Shown here piece after piece: positions 12,034 through 27,000 of a stretch of 64,000 nucleotides of DNA. Origin of the DNA: Anticarsia gemmatalis (taxonomy: Eukaryota > Arthropoda > Insecta > Lepidoptera > Erebidae). Location of the stretch: assembly GCF_050436995.1 (NCBI RefSeq), contig NC_134745.1:9424001-9488000 (forward strand), read 5' to 3'. A program made the translations under genes and the position numbers. Position 1 is the first letter of the stretch; every line of letters begins with the position of its first letter. The notes beneath the pieces were generated by a model that was given only the letters and a program-made list of their open reading frames with translations, was not told the DNA's origin and searched no databases.

Positions 12034-15000
12034 GTATCTACGCTATTTGTTGCAAAGATAGTAATTTATTAAGTTTAAAATGTCTTTGACAGAAAATTTA
12101 ATACACCAAGTCACTCTTTTAAATTAATGAATTTCGAGAGCACCTGTTACATTAACATTTTATACGTGTAGTGTGTTTAGTTTCTGCTTTCTCGTTTGTG
12201 TCGTATATGTACGAGTATAATGGAGCTCGGTTTTGAAACCCGTCTACCTCTTGTATAGTTTTAATTTCCCTAATAGGCCAATTCTCCAAGCTCTCTCCCT
12301 ATTAAGTGTAGAACAATAGCGCGCTTATCTAATTATCTGCCTAACCTAATACCACGTTTGACCTTTAGTTAGCTAGACATCTTATTAGATGATGTCAAAA
12401 GACGTCTATCTACACTGATATTTATAACATTTAAAAGGGTACAACACAAAATCTTGTCGTTGAACTTATTCTCAGATAAAATGTTTAAAGAGAGATTCAA
12501 TTACGTTTTACTGCTGTTGTGAGGTTTCAGGATATTTTTACACTTTTTATTTGTTTTCTTTCCACTTCAACTCGGATGTCTGCTTCCATTTATTATTATA
12601 GAGCAAAACAATTACTTACGTTAGGCCCCATTGGGCGTTACGTCTACTGTACATTGGTGTAAGTTTTTTTTAAATGAATAGATGCTAGAAGCACTTTCTA
12701 GAAAAATATATTATGTGAATAAAAAATAGCAGTGTGTTTTGACAGCACAAAGTGAGTTATTTGAAGGGCGTGGTTCTTCAGTGAAAAAGGGTGATTAATG
12801 GCTGATTAATCAGATAAGTCACGTATAAACCAAAATCCTGTTACAAACAAGCGAAACATTTATATTTTTATACATTTTGTTGTTCAATCACCGCGTCACG
12901 TATGTATAAGCTAATTTGGATGATAGATGAGGTCCCGAGGGATTGTTAATGTAGATTTTTCATGGAGGATTAAAAAAAAACTCGTATAGAATTTTGAGGA
13001 GATGATAATTTATAAGTCTTTGTAAGTTTGTGCATCACATCCCGTCCAGTGGTTTTGCCACGCGATGTAGGCTATGTGGTTTTGCACTGGTGAACTCTTG
13101 TTAAGCGCAATTAATTTTAACTCCCCTGCACTTATGATACTGGAGATCGCTGTCCACGTTGTTTGCGGTCATCAATTACGTGGTCTCAATATTATTATGG
13201 AAGGTTTCTTTTACAAAGGCGACCATTATAAAACTAGAATCGTTAGTAGTGACTTTGACAGAGAGTTAACTTTTTATTTAATACTCCAAATATCATGGAC
13301 GGTAATTTTAAAATTGCATTCGGAGCAACATTTGAAATGAAGGTTAAATCTTGCGATGAATAGTGACCCACTCTCTGATGATCGACCGCGTAACCTAAAA
13401 TGCAAGTAAAGTCACTACTGGCCACATGTAAATCATCTAAAGTCTAAACATGTCCTCTGTAAGCTTTGAGGTTTTTGAAAACATACCTACCTCTTTTACG
13501 AAGGTTTATTCCTTTTAAAGGTTACCCTTATCCCTTGGGATACCGGTCGTGTTTTGTACAAATATAGCAATTGTTTTCAAATACTTTTTTTTACGAAATC
13601 ATATTGTTACGGCCAGCTTTCTTGCCAGTTATTTTACGGAATTACGTAGAAAACTCTACAATGTGGTGGACGCTACTATAATTTCCAATCGATCCACAAA
13701 CACCTTGAGGGTTTTACGGATATTAGAAGTAATAAAATCGCTATAACTCTTTGGTTTATTGCAAACTGTGCCCTATTTATAGCTTAAAAAATAAGGAAAA
13801 TAAAAATAACACATTTGCTGAGTTATGTAGTTAAATGAAGCATATTATAATGTACTTCCTTACGGTAATATTTGTGATAAAATACAATATTGATTGTTTT
13901 TCCTGTTTGGCAGCAGCCAGTGAGGTCGAGCCGGCAGCAGTGACTCAGAGCCCGGCGTCCGAGCTCGAGGCTTTGATCGAGCGATTGGAGCGCGTCACCT
14001 CGCGACTGGAACGCTTGCCGGTGTTGCGCGCGCGCACGCCCACCCCGCCGCGGTCGCCCGCGCCATCTCCCGTCTCCGTACCAACACCACCACCCCTACC
14101 GCCCCAGTTCGAGCCGACAGACAACATGAGTGTCAACGGCTACCAGGACATCGTACAGGTACTAAAATTGTTACATTTCAAGATAACATATAAAATGAAA
14201 AACAATCTGAGTATCACGTTTAGATAGGATTTGCAAAGAAAGGCCCAGAAAAAGAACAAAAGGTATCAGTGTTGGATATAGGTATATAATAGTAAAGATA
14301 GAATATTCTTCAATTGCGTGAGGGCTCATGGTAAATCCGATAAAAAACACACACGGGAAGGATTTATACTGAAATCCAGCATTGTACGAGTATAACGTCT
14401 ACCCATATTCGTTCTCAAGCTATTGTTGTCGTTATTGCTCGCGATTCCGATTTAGCTTGTGAACATTAAACACTCCGCAGAAAAAGATTTTACTTTTACG
14501 GCTTGGATGATCTTCAAATGGACTATAAATTAAATTTTAAAGGCGTGATATTCGCATTATAAATACAATTGTATCAACTTAAGATCTTGATGTGCAGCAA
14601 CCATGCATACATACCTTATGCGGAATTAATGATCTTATTAGTGTTACGACTACGAGAGCAAAAAATTATAAGCGTATTGCAATAGTCTCATTACAAAAAC
14701 GAGACTCGTTACTAAGAACATTACAGTATAAGTTAATCCTTATCTGGCCGTTTGAGAACATTGAACCGCAGATAAACTTGTTTCTAGCTGGGCTTGTTTT
14801 TTGCCAAATAGGATTGATTTATAATGTAGAAACGAAAGTGTCCAAATGAGAAATCTTAAAGCCATAAAATCTTTGCAAATAACAACTTGACTACGAGTTC
14901 ACATATTTGCTAAACATTATATGAAATATTCGGTAGACATAACTTCTTTAATACCGTAAGAAAGGCGAGATGTAATAATTTTAATAAGTGAGCCGACAGC

Positions 15001-18000
15001 TAACCAGATTTTGCTTGACCGCAACCTCTAAAGCGGTGAAAGCTTTAACAAGAAAATGGTTTAAATAAGGGCTGTATATATATGTGTGGGCTTTTGAGGT
15101 TAAAATGATAAACAATGTCGGCCGGTAGTTTGTTAAAGGTCCCAGTTGTGTGCTAGTATCAATTAATAACGGTTGGTTGACACCGTATCGCTGCAAGCCG
15201 CAGACGCGGCCAGGAAATATCTTACCGCTCAATTTCCCCTGTTCCGTCAGATAGCCGGCCTCGTGTAAACACTGTTTTTATCTATTTACTTTAGATGCTA
15301 AGTGTCGCATCAAGTCGTATTGTCCAAGTGTCTGTTTATATTTACCAAGGACCCTCGCCAATTTGTGAACGACAAATAAAAGAAAAGAATAGCCACCTCG
15401 ATTTCGTTTGTCAATTTGAATTGTTTTAAGGTACAAATTCTGTAATTGTACAAAAAGGAGATTGGAATGTTGTCACTGTAGACATTTTGCTTTGAATTCA
15501 ATGAATAAATAATTTACGAGCCCAATTGACCAGTGTTGAGAAATGTTTAATTCATGCTTACAATATAAAAGAAAAACATAAAGTAGATAAATATGGCCCA
15601 AATTAATGAACTCGTTTGTATCGTAAGGGTAAAACAAAATTAAAATATGTATGTATTGCCTTTGTAGGCACGCAACTATCAAACGATATTTGATTTTCAA
15701 TATTGTCCAGAAAATATATTAACTTTGGCATAATGTTACAAACTAAATTCCATTTTCATAACAAAGTTGATAGCTCGGTTATTGGTTACGTAATAGGGAC
15801 AAAATGTTAAACGGTTATTGTTGTTATAGTGTTTTTGTAACGTTCTTTTGATATAATAATTGTTAATACTGTTGTAAAGCTTCTACAGGTATTCAATGTA
15901 AAGTTACTCTGAATACAGTTTTCGTAGTAGGCTCCATTATAACGAACTCAGTTTATCAATATTAATTGAATACTGCGAGATTCATGAAACGTGTAGTTTC
16001 TCACTTGGGGATAAAGTTACAACAATGCGGTTTAATTGGTATCGTGCTGATATAAAATTTATATTTCATTGTCGATGTTTTACGTCCAACAGAAGGGATA
16101 ATTTAGCGTTCATTTGGAGTATGAGTTGACAAAAGACTTTGTTCCACGTAAAGTAAGGACTAACTTTCGATCTTTCGCGTAGTTGTGAAAAGTGTAGTAT
16201 GACACCCACCAGCTCGAAGAAGTTCTTAAGTTCAATTTGAAACATTTTCAAACGCATCTTTATTCTAGACGTGAATGTGTTTGTGACGAAAGCTTGTATC
16301 GCAGTACGTGTTTGATTTGGTGCACTCTCGTATCCCAGTAAGAGATTTTCAAGGATGTAGAATTTAAAAGAATTGGTTTTATAACTGTTTGTGTTGTTCT
16401 CAGGGCCCGCTGCAGACATACTTGCAGTTGTCACAGCAGATCGGCGGTGATGTCGCCACTCACGCCAACCTCGTCAACGCCGCTTTCCAGTATGTCACCT
16501 CTATTTATACTAGTTCTGTATTTCTGTTCCAACAACAAACTTGTTTGTCTCGCATACTTGGCGGATTCGTCTTAATAAATTGACAAACTTTCCCGAGAGA
16601 TGTTATTATAACTTTGTAGTTAAATAGAACCACGAACTTTACAGCTGTTTCGAGTTTGAGAACTTCTCTTAAATATGCTTTTCGATATAGTTTTCCAATA
16701 TTGATTCTATTTTCGATATTTCTATAATTACACATCTTTTTGTTTGCTCGTAGGGCGCAGCTCCGTTACATTCAGCTGGCTACAACAAGGAGCAAGCCAT
16801 CTCAGGCCGACGAGATGCAGCTCCTCGCGCCGACAAGCGAACAGATATCTGCTATCCAGCAGTTCCGTGAGAAGAACCGTGCGTCGACTTACTTCAACCA
16901 TTTGTCGGCTATATCCGAGAGCATTCCCGCTCTAGGCTGGGTGGCAGTGGCCCCCACCCCTGCTCCTTATGTGAAGGAGATGAACGACGCCGGTCAGTTC
17001 TACACGAACAGAGTCCTCAAGGACTGGAAGGAAAAAGACAAGAACCACGTAGAGTGGTGCCGCGCCTGGGTGCAGCTGCTCTCAGACCTGCAGGCTTACG
17101 TCAAGCAGTACCACACTACTGGACTCGTTTGGTCCGGTGAGTTTTTACTCCACATATTTGCTCTACAAACTGTGTCGCCTTGTTTGTGCATCATATTTTA
17201 TTCCTGCCGGAGTAGATGGAATTTGCTCCCGGTATTTTCAACTAGATTTATATGTATAGTTTTGTAACCGCTTGTACAATAACATTGCGAGTTGAAAAAT
17301 TACGCTCATTAAAGCATGATAACTATCGTGCAAAACCTCCTGAGAGACTCGTCAGCACCACCGCGCTTGTATAACTTTCGTGGGAAGATAAACAGTTGAA
17401 ACTTTATAATTTTGTATTATGGCTGTTAATCTACTTACAGACTAATAATAAAATAACATTCAATTATATGGCAATAAAGACTTTTAAATACTAAATACAA
17501 AATTCTGATGTTTTTAGGCATTTTAGAAAAGAGCTACATTAATAAAAGCCTCATTAGTCGGGTCATGGTCCCTCGTTGAAGCAGACACGCGCGCCTGTAG
17601 ACGTGAATTATTTAATATGCGGTTAAGTGATGCGAGTGTTCTCTCACCTTTTGAGTTGCTCTAAAATGTGAGGCTAATATTGAACACGAATTAAACTAAA
17701 TTGTGGAGCAATAATGTAAGATATTTCAATAATGCCGGTAACTTCAAATTTAATATACGTCCCTAAAATAAATGATTTTGAATTTAGTAAGGGAAAGATT
17801 AAATTTTTGTAGCTTTGTACCAGTATTCATTTTGGTTGTACCTGTTTTATATTCTGAGATAATTAACACGATCTTTTTAGAACAAAATATTTTTTGTTGT
17901 TCCATTAAGATTGAACTAGAGTTTATTCGAGGTTGACAGCTCGCGATTAGTCACAAACAACGAATTTAAATAAACATACCGGTTTCGTAATTCTTTATCT

Positions 18001-21000
18001 CAATATTAGACAAAGGCGTGTGCAAATATTTAATTTGGTGGCACATTTCTAACCGGCTTAAACGTTATGCTTCGATAAACCGACCCGTACAGGTAGGATC
18101 TCGTATAGGCGGCTTTATAAAAAATATTACTCATTTTCCCCTTATTTATACAAACGAGCGAGCAAATTTATGAAAGAAAAAAATATATATTCTGAATTTA
18201 TTTCTTTAGGTATGAATGTATGAAATGATCAAAGCGAAGTCTGTGATAGAGTAATACACTACAGTTACTACTTGTGACGAACGACTGTCTCAAGTGTGGC
18301 CCGGCTCGATGGCTCAATTTCGAGTCTTTTACAGATAAGAAGGGTTTTTTGCCGTTTAAACGCTGTCTGCTACTTATTCACAGTTCGTTTAATCTGGATA
18401 CGTTTTCAGTTTATTCTGTACATACTGGGCTTGGATATTATTAGGAGATGGAGAGAAAAGTGCAGAGTTTACACATTTTGCGGGTACTCTAGACTTTCAT
18501 GGTCATTAATTTCTTAGAATTTCAAACTCTGAACCGACTGTTAATAAATCTCCTACAAAATTACAAAATTAATTTAACATCACTCCTTTAAAACTTAAAC
18601 GAGAATTCTACCAAGGCAAATTAAATACAATAATGTCAAGCAATCCCTTTGATTTGTCTGTAAATATTTGTAGTCGTAATCAGAATGTTTCAGGCGTTTT
18701 CTCATAATTCACAGTGACATCTTAATCCAGCAGTTGACCTCTCGCCTCAACACTCCGTACCTTTGCCAGCTTTACTCATTGCGCGCTAAATTAAACACGA
18801 CAAATCTCTCACGTAAAATAAACTTCTGTTATTTCTGATTAGAGGTTACGAATAATGGACATTTCGTGAATAGTTTCCGCTCTTTGAACTGTATTAAAAC
18901 GCGTGAATAAAGGTTGAATTAATTCATCAAGAGCTTTTCGTACAAAATACGGGATATTGTTTTTAGTTTTAAAATAACAGTTTTGTAATCTTTAAGAAAG
19001 GTTTCAGACTGTTTTATTTATACGAACTTTTTTTCAAAGCCTACTGATGGAATATGATACGAGATATAAGATGTATAGAAGTACATTTCTTGATTTCGAG
19101 TTAAAAAAAATACCGATTTCAATTCCCTTTACTCCAATACGGTTGCATATTCTGTGAGATAACTAAAATGTATATATTTTTTGTCATGTAGGTACAGGTG
19201 CGGGTGCTCCGCCCCCACCACCCCCCGGCGGTCTGCCGCCACCACCGCCGCTCATGCCGGAGGGTGACTTCGACAACCTGTCCATCGACGACCGCAGCGC
19301 TCTCTTCGCGCAGATCAACCAGGGCGAGGGCATTACTAGCAGTTAGTATACACATTTATTGATAACTTACATTAGAGCAAATGTGATTATTTGATAGTTC
19401 ATGTAGAACTATCAACCTACAAATTGGACTTGCTGATATCTTACATTAGGAGGAATAAGCTTTTCAATTAGTTGATTAGTTCTGTAAAATCTGTCAACCT
19501 ACGGAGTTCAGGATTTGGTCTTAAGTCGTAAAATGGTCAGTTCTTTCTAGTTACCTTATCTCAGTGGTACGTTTCGAGCCCACGTCTTGGCTAAGTAAAT
19601 CATGCTGAATATTTAGTTCTCAACAGAGACTTATGCGATGCTATCAGACCAATGGAATAACAACTAAGTTACCATACGTTTTCATCGTATATCTTAGTCA
19701 TTGCTAGTGATCTCGAGATCTTTTGGGATAGTTCTAATGTACCTATTATTTTCTGTGTAGGTCTGCGTAAGGTAACTCCAGACATGCAGACGCACAAGAA
19801 CCCGCAACTGCGCACGGGCCCGGCTCCGTTCAAGGCGGCCCCGGCGGCGCGCGGCGGCAAGCAGCTGCCCACGCCCGGCGCCGGAGCACTCGACAAGCCG
19901 CCCGTATTCACCCGCGACGGCAAGAAGTGGCTCATTGTAAGTGCTATTTTATACTCTCTCTTGATAACAGCCGGTTTCAATATCACGTCTCCATATAGAT
20001 AGATATAAAAGCTTCGTATATTATAGTAGATATGTTATGATATTAAAACTAGGTATTAGAAAAGTATCTGTAATTTAAACTTAAAAAGGCGAGCTACAGC
20101 GTTAAAGTTGAATGTATTTCATCAGTCGGTAAAGGGATTCCTATCTGTACACGATATAATCCGCGTAAAGGAACTTTCCGGGAAAATAATGTTGTGTCGG
20201 TCCAGGTTATAAACGATTTATTGTGCCACAATTTACTAAAGTACCCTTTAGGTAAAAAAGATACCTGTACCTAAACCTAATATACAACATTTTTACCAAT
20301 TTTCGCGTTTACTATTCCAGTAAGATAATATTTCACGAATTCGTTATGACGATTCCCTTGTTAGGTCATTCTTTGAAACAAAAAAGACCATGATTCATGA
20401 ACATTTTAACATGTTCCTACGTTTATCAGTAACCTTCAATAAAAGTCTTATCCAATGAGTCAACGCAGTGATGAATCATACAAAAAGATCATGTATTTAG
20501 TTGTAGGTATATTATCGTTGACGTCATAACAAGAGTGAAAAACACACATTACCATACAAGTAAATATGATAAAACATTCGATTCTACTCGCAATTTTGCC
20601 TGCATTGAAAGATTTCTAGACACAAAATGTATTTAGAATTTAAAGGTTAATCCCGGATTACGTAGACTATACATTAAGAATAGAAAGAATTTTGATAATT
20701 AGTCCAGTAAGTATCATATTATTATGTACTAGCTGACCCGGGCAAATTATCTTGCGTCACATAATAGAAAATGGGTCATATATTTCCCCGTTTTTGTAAC
20801 ATTTTTTACTGGTACTCTGCTCCTGTTGGTCATAGCGTGATGTTATATAGCCTATAGCCTCCCTCAATAAATAGGCTATCCATCAGTAAAACATTTTTTC
20901 AATTCGCACCAGTAGTTTCTGGGATAAGCGCGTTTAAATAAACAAAAACTCTTCAGCTTTATAATATTAGTACCTATAGATAAAATATTCCAGTTTTTTT

Positions 21001-24000
21001 CATACGAAGGTAAATTCACGCAACAAAAGTATAAAAGGATCGTATGACTAAATAAATAGGCGTTACACAAGGAAGAGTTACGTGAAACGTGTAATAAAAT
21101 GTAATCAATCACGAGTTCTCCCGGGTGCTATTACAAGTATAACCGCATTTTATTATTTTCGCCAGCTTTTAGGTATGAGGTTTCTTTTACGAAGTCACAT
21201 CTATTTTTAGTTTATATACATAGGTAATAGGAAGCTTTTTATAGTCTCTGTTAACAATAAATAAGTGCTATTTTGGTTCGTCTAAACATGCTTAAATAAG
21301 TATAGTTGTGTGACTAAATTATTTCTGGAATAAATTTGTTTGACGACGTAAAAAAATCCCTTAATAAGAAGTCTCAAATTATAAGTTAAATCTATGCAAT
21401 TAAGTATTCCAAGATAAATGTGATGAGTATAAAATATTAAATTTACCAACTAACCACGCCATGGTGCTTACCTATCCCAAAATGTTAATAGAGATTGGAG
21501 TATTCCTAAGCCCCAGGTTTCTGAGGTACATTTAGCGGTAGATTATCTATTCAATAACGTTTGAGCTTATGTAAAAAAAAACGTTGTTGAATAGATAAAC
21601 TACCGCTAAATGTACTCAGAAACCCGGCATAAGACATATATCGATATGAGTTGTATTCTTAACACTTGAGAGTAGTAAACCGTATATCGTAGCGGTATAT
21701 CGTTTTTAAACCTAAATGGATATCGGTACATCAACGGCATATTATTCAGGTTTCACGTTTGACGCGGAAGTTCACACGTACGTTGCTATCTCTACAGCTC
21801 CATACAGAACTCAGCATAGGCGTCAAAATGTACGTGTATTATATGCCTAGCTACAAGCTTCTGCCCGCAATATCGGCTGAATGAAAACATTTCCTGGGCT
21901 AAAAAATGTGTTAATCCAGGAGGGGATATTCTGTGGGGATGTTTGTTTCTTTTCTTAAATGAGAGTGAGTAATATTGATCAGTTATTTCAAAGCTACAAC
22001 GTACTGCAACGTCAAATTGATGATTGAAATTCACTAGTTGTCTGTAAGATAAATAATGCTCATGCGGGTTATATTTAAATTTATCTGATCTGTGTATGAA
22101 ATTTCATCATAATCCGTTCATTAGAGTATAAGTGTGATTAAGAAAAAAACACTCATCCAAACTTTTACGTTGGTAAACTAGTAAGATAGATTATGTGCCT
22201 CTACTTATATTATATTATATAAAAATACAGACGATAATTGTAATGAAATAAGACAATGGAGGCGAAAAAGGTTGACCATGTATAGTAATTGTATTTGTTC
22301 GACTAATTAGGTGGGTGTATTCGCTAATTAACGAATAACATTTGGCAATGAGGTATTACTTTTAATTATATTAGTGTAACGAGTGGTTTAAGTTCACTCT
22401 AACGGTGAAGGAAAACATCGTGAGGAAACCTTGCAGGCCTAAACATTTGTTTAATACATTTATTGAGGGCATGAGAAGTCCCCAACCCGCACTGGGCCAG
22501 CGTGGTGAACTCAAGGCCTAACCCCTCCCTGTCGTTTGGGAAGAGACCCTTGCCCAGCAGTGGGACAGGAATGGTTTAAAAAAAAATGTGTTTTCAAGAT
22601 CTAATTACACAGAGCAAGTTCATACGCCCCTTATCTTTTATCAGGCGGTTTTCTCCCTCCGAAAAGACAATGCGGGCGTTCTTTGTTTTCGATATATTTT
22701 GTTGAATGTACGTTCTACGATAAGTCGCAATTTATTATACAAATAAATATTTACGATAGATGGTTGATCTTCCAAACCCATTTTGTTATTGGATTTGTAA
22801 GATTTATTTTTCTTTATATTTTATATAATACTAGCTGACCCGCGCAACTTCGCTTGCGTCACATAAGAGAGAATTCGTCAAAATTTTCCCCGTTTTTGTA
22901 ACATTTTTTACTCGTACTCTGCTCCTATTGGTCTTAGCGTGATGATATATAGCCTATAGCCTTCCTCGATAAACGGGCTATCTAAAACTGAATTTTTCAA
23001 ATCGGACCAGTAGTTCCTGAGATTAGCGCGTTCAAACAAACAAACAAACTCTTCAGCTTTAGATTATTGTTCGTATATGTCGTGGTTTGCCTGATGATGT
23101 ACGTATTTATTTTATTGTCATGATAATTGCCAGTAATTATGAAGCGTTTGTTGAAGTGGCACGCTTGCAACTGTTAATATGTATGTCAATTAAACCACAA
23201 TTAATTATCAATTCTCCATCGATGAATTTCATTGCGATAACGAACTACTTGTCCTAGTTTCGATAATAGCACGCACACGTCTCTATAATAACACCCTGTA
23301 TTTATAGTACCCGCAAATCCTTGCAAAGAGGATTCGCGGTAGAATATGAGTTTGCGTTCCTCTGTACTTAGTTTACTCGTATCCTTAATCAATGAATACG
23401 GGAATAGTTCAAAGTTCATACCGTCGGATGTTGTTGTAATCTATCTATATCTTTATATATATAATTCTTCTGTAAGTCACTGAACTTCTCTTAAACGACT
23501 GGACCGATTTTGATGAAATTTTTTGTGTGTGTTCAAGGGGATCTGAGAATGGTTTAGATTCACAATTTTGTCCGCTGGACAATGTTTTTTTAATTAATTT
23601 TTAATTTATTAGACAGGACAACGTCTGTCGGGTCAGCTAGTATAAATATAAAAATGAATCACCTAATTATTTGTACGGGCATAAACTTAGAACGACTGCA
23701 CTAAATTGTCCAATTATATTATTTTTATAATTGTACGGACAAGGTTTTTACGGGATCCAAGGATGAAAACTCCCATTAGAACAGGATCAACGTATTAAAA
23801 ACCCGATGTCAAGCTAGCCGAGCAACGATATTTATTAACATACAGGAACTATTATGCACGAATTATCAGCTTCTTATGGTATGGTTAGTGGTCAACCGAA
23901 GTAAGGTTATTAGGAAGTTAGTTTAGTAGGTAATCAAGAAGTGACTGCACACACGTTGAAATTAATATTGAGTCCGCTTTATCAGAGGTGCTATTCACAC

Positions 24001-27000
24001 TGTCGGCTCGCCACTTCAATTCCTATACTGAAATCGGTTTTCATTTTATCCCTAGATACATCGTTATCTATTTTCGCTGTATTGGTATGTTCGTGTCAGT
24101 TCGGCACTATTCGATTTTACCACACGGCAATGTCGATTAATGTCGTTGTCGACCCATATTAGTGTTATAACCCTGCTTTTGGATAAAAAAGGGGAGATGT
24201 GAGCTAAATACGGATCGTTTCGTGCAACAGGTAACAATACATATGTCAGTAAGTTAATCTTGTCTTGAAATGCGTTGGTAAAGCTTGCATGACACTTGAC
24301 CTACAAACACTTAGTAAGATTACTCACTATGTCCCACATTCAAAATCCACACCTATGAAACACGTAAATCCTTTTCTCAAGATTGCTAACTTGCCGGCGG
24401 CCTTTTGATATCATTTATGATAGTGATGATGATACGCTTAGTTACTACGCTTACTTACGCTTACTTACGCGTACTTACCTATATAATTATAACGATTTAG
24501 TGTTTATGTTAGGCACGATCGTCAGGAATCGGCAAACGCTATATTTTATAAATAACGCTCAATCTTACTACAAAAGGATACCCAAAGAATGTTTATGATA
24601 CAATGCTATACCTACACCTACATTTCTCGAAGCCTTATTCAGACTGGAAAGAACGTTACTACCTACTCACCTTCAACTCTCACTCAAATACTAAAATGTG
24701 GCCGTCAATGACTATTTCAGGACGGAAAAAAATATTCGACATCTGTGAAGAGTCAAAGGACCACAAATTTCCACTAACTCCAAACCTTAAAATGTCTTTT
24801 AAGGTAAAATACGTGTTCGCGTTAATTCGATTATACATTAAACATGCAACGCGAGAGTTTAAAAGTTATGAAAGCCTATAGTATTAATAAGAGTCAGCAT
24901 GAACCATATTAATGTGTATATTTTGTCAACAGGAATACCAGAAAGGCAACTCTAACCTAGTAGTTGAGAACGCCGATATGAACAACGTGGTGTACATGTT
25001 CCGTTGCCGCGACTCTGCGCTGACGGTGCGCGGCAAGATCAATGGCGTGGTGCTGGACTCTTGCACCAAGTGCGCCGTGGTGTTCGACAACCTCGTCTCC
25101 AGCATCGAGTTTGTTAACTGCCAGTCTGTGCAGATGCAGGTCAGTTGTATGAATAGAACTAAAGGAATTTGTGAACAGGTTTTATGTAGTAGAACTCTAG
25201 TCACCTTTAATATACAAGTATGTTTTACCTAATATTAGGTAAAGTAGTAGCAGAGCAGAACAATAAAAAGTTATAAAAATAAGCACTAAAACCTTTTAAG
25301 ACGTCAAAGCCTCGTTTTGTTAATTCTTTAAATTATACAGAATTGCTTTTACTTCTCAGAGAAAATGTTTTATAGAAAAGTAAATTCCTTTTTAGTGAGT
25401 ACAACAAAAGTCACCGCTCCCACGCTTCATTTGTCTTAGCGTAATCCTAGGCCTACGGGTGCCATTCTACTCGTTGTATTGTTTACCGCGATTAAAAGCC
25501 TTTTGGTATTCGGAAAATAGTTGCAGACAATAGATTACACATCGTCGGTTTCCTTCTGAGCACAATGAAATGGTATACTATTGTGGGACCACGCGTGATA
25601 GCTTAAGCTTAGTGCGATACCTGCACGGTACTAAAAAGGAGCTCCTTTCCTTTGAGCGGATTACTAGCATGTCATGGACGACATTATCATCTTCACTATA
25701 TGAATTTAATTATAAAACGTGCATATAACTATGTTACAAGCTTCTTTGTGACAAAGATTTTATTATAAAGTTGTAGGATATCTGACAATATTGAGTTAGC
25801 ATCGCGCATGGCCGAGCAATGCGGTTGAGTCGGAGCGCCAGATGTTTGACACTAATTCGACGTTTACGGTACATATGGGATTGCCATGTAATGCGAACGC
25901 ATTTCATTTTGCACTAACCGAGCATTTGCCGGAGGAGATTTACAAGCAAATTAAATATTCAGACACTCCAAGTAATAAGCGGGAAACATTACTCTTCTTT
26001 TATTCGTAGAAAGCAACAACGTTATTACGGCTTAACTTCAGGGAATTGTGCTATGAAAAATGTAAAAATACTGGTTCTCATTTCATAAAGCTGTTCCGCG
26101 TAAAAAAATAAAACAATGAATTTGTTGCCAGACATTGTATGCATTAAAAATATAATGTTAGAGGGTTACAGTACCACGACGTCACAATGATCGTAATCGT
26201 GTTCGTGATCCTCTGGCTCGCTCTTGACCTCCTCTATGGCAATCTGACTGTTGGTCTCTTCGATGATCGACATCATGTTTGTACATTTGTTGCGGTCGCA
26301 GTACACGGGTTGCGTCGGATATTTCACGTCGCCGTAGTCTTGAGAGTCGTAGTACTCCCTCGCCACATTTGTGTCAGGAACGTCCTAAAAACATGGAGTA
26401 CAGCGTACTAACCCTCATTATTTAAATTAAACAGGGGCAAAAACCTACCAATCTTCTCGAGGCATTTGCGTATTAGGGATAAATTAACGCGCACAAAAAG
26501 CGTAGTGATTACTTCATCCCCTTTTTGCAATTTCGTTAGGATTACTCGGATCCGGCCTTAATCTTCTACTGTTCGTTTTGTTTCTCGTTTATACACTCGA
26601 GTATTATGGAATAGGAATGAATATATAGTACTCACTTCATAGTTATAGGCGTAAGGCTTGTACGGATTCTGTGCCCAGCTTAGACTATACTCGTCGTACA
26701 TGTCTGGCCAGCTGTGCCTCATATCACTGTCAGAGTCCGTTGATTCACGAGGTTTCGAGTAATCGCCCATAGCTTCTTGTGAAGCCACATCCATAGGATG
26801 TGGATCCATGTTCAGTATAGTCAATTTACTGTTTACGACCATATTAAGGGTCTTCTGCCAATCTTCTAAAAGCTTTTTAATGCTCTCCATCTGATTTAGA
26901 CAAAGCAAAATTATAATTTGAACTAAAGACAATAAAAATATACAAAGAAATACTGACCTTCTTCTTTAACATTGCCTGTTTATTGGCCCTTCGTAGCCTC

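Larger units (their letters stand above)
19937..24932 (+). other. CAP intron 6, transposon-rich
   Basis: A 5.0-kb intron holding three Helitron copies, a foldback element, a LINE-like tail and a short 10-bp tandem repeat, each listed separately. Outside these the sequence is AT-rich and featureless. A full TGACGTCA core lies at 20519-20526. Confidence 0.7.

Noticed and set aside
16066..16434. 122-codon minus-strand ORF across CAP intron 2 and exon 3
   Set aside because: It overlaps a well-supported CAP exon on the other strand and has no domain or splice support.
24603..24881. 92-codon plus-strand ORF just before CAP exon 7
   Set aside because: It lies in the intron, does not join CAP in phase, and has no family resemblance.
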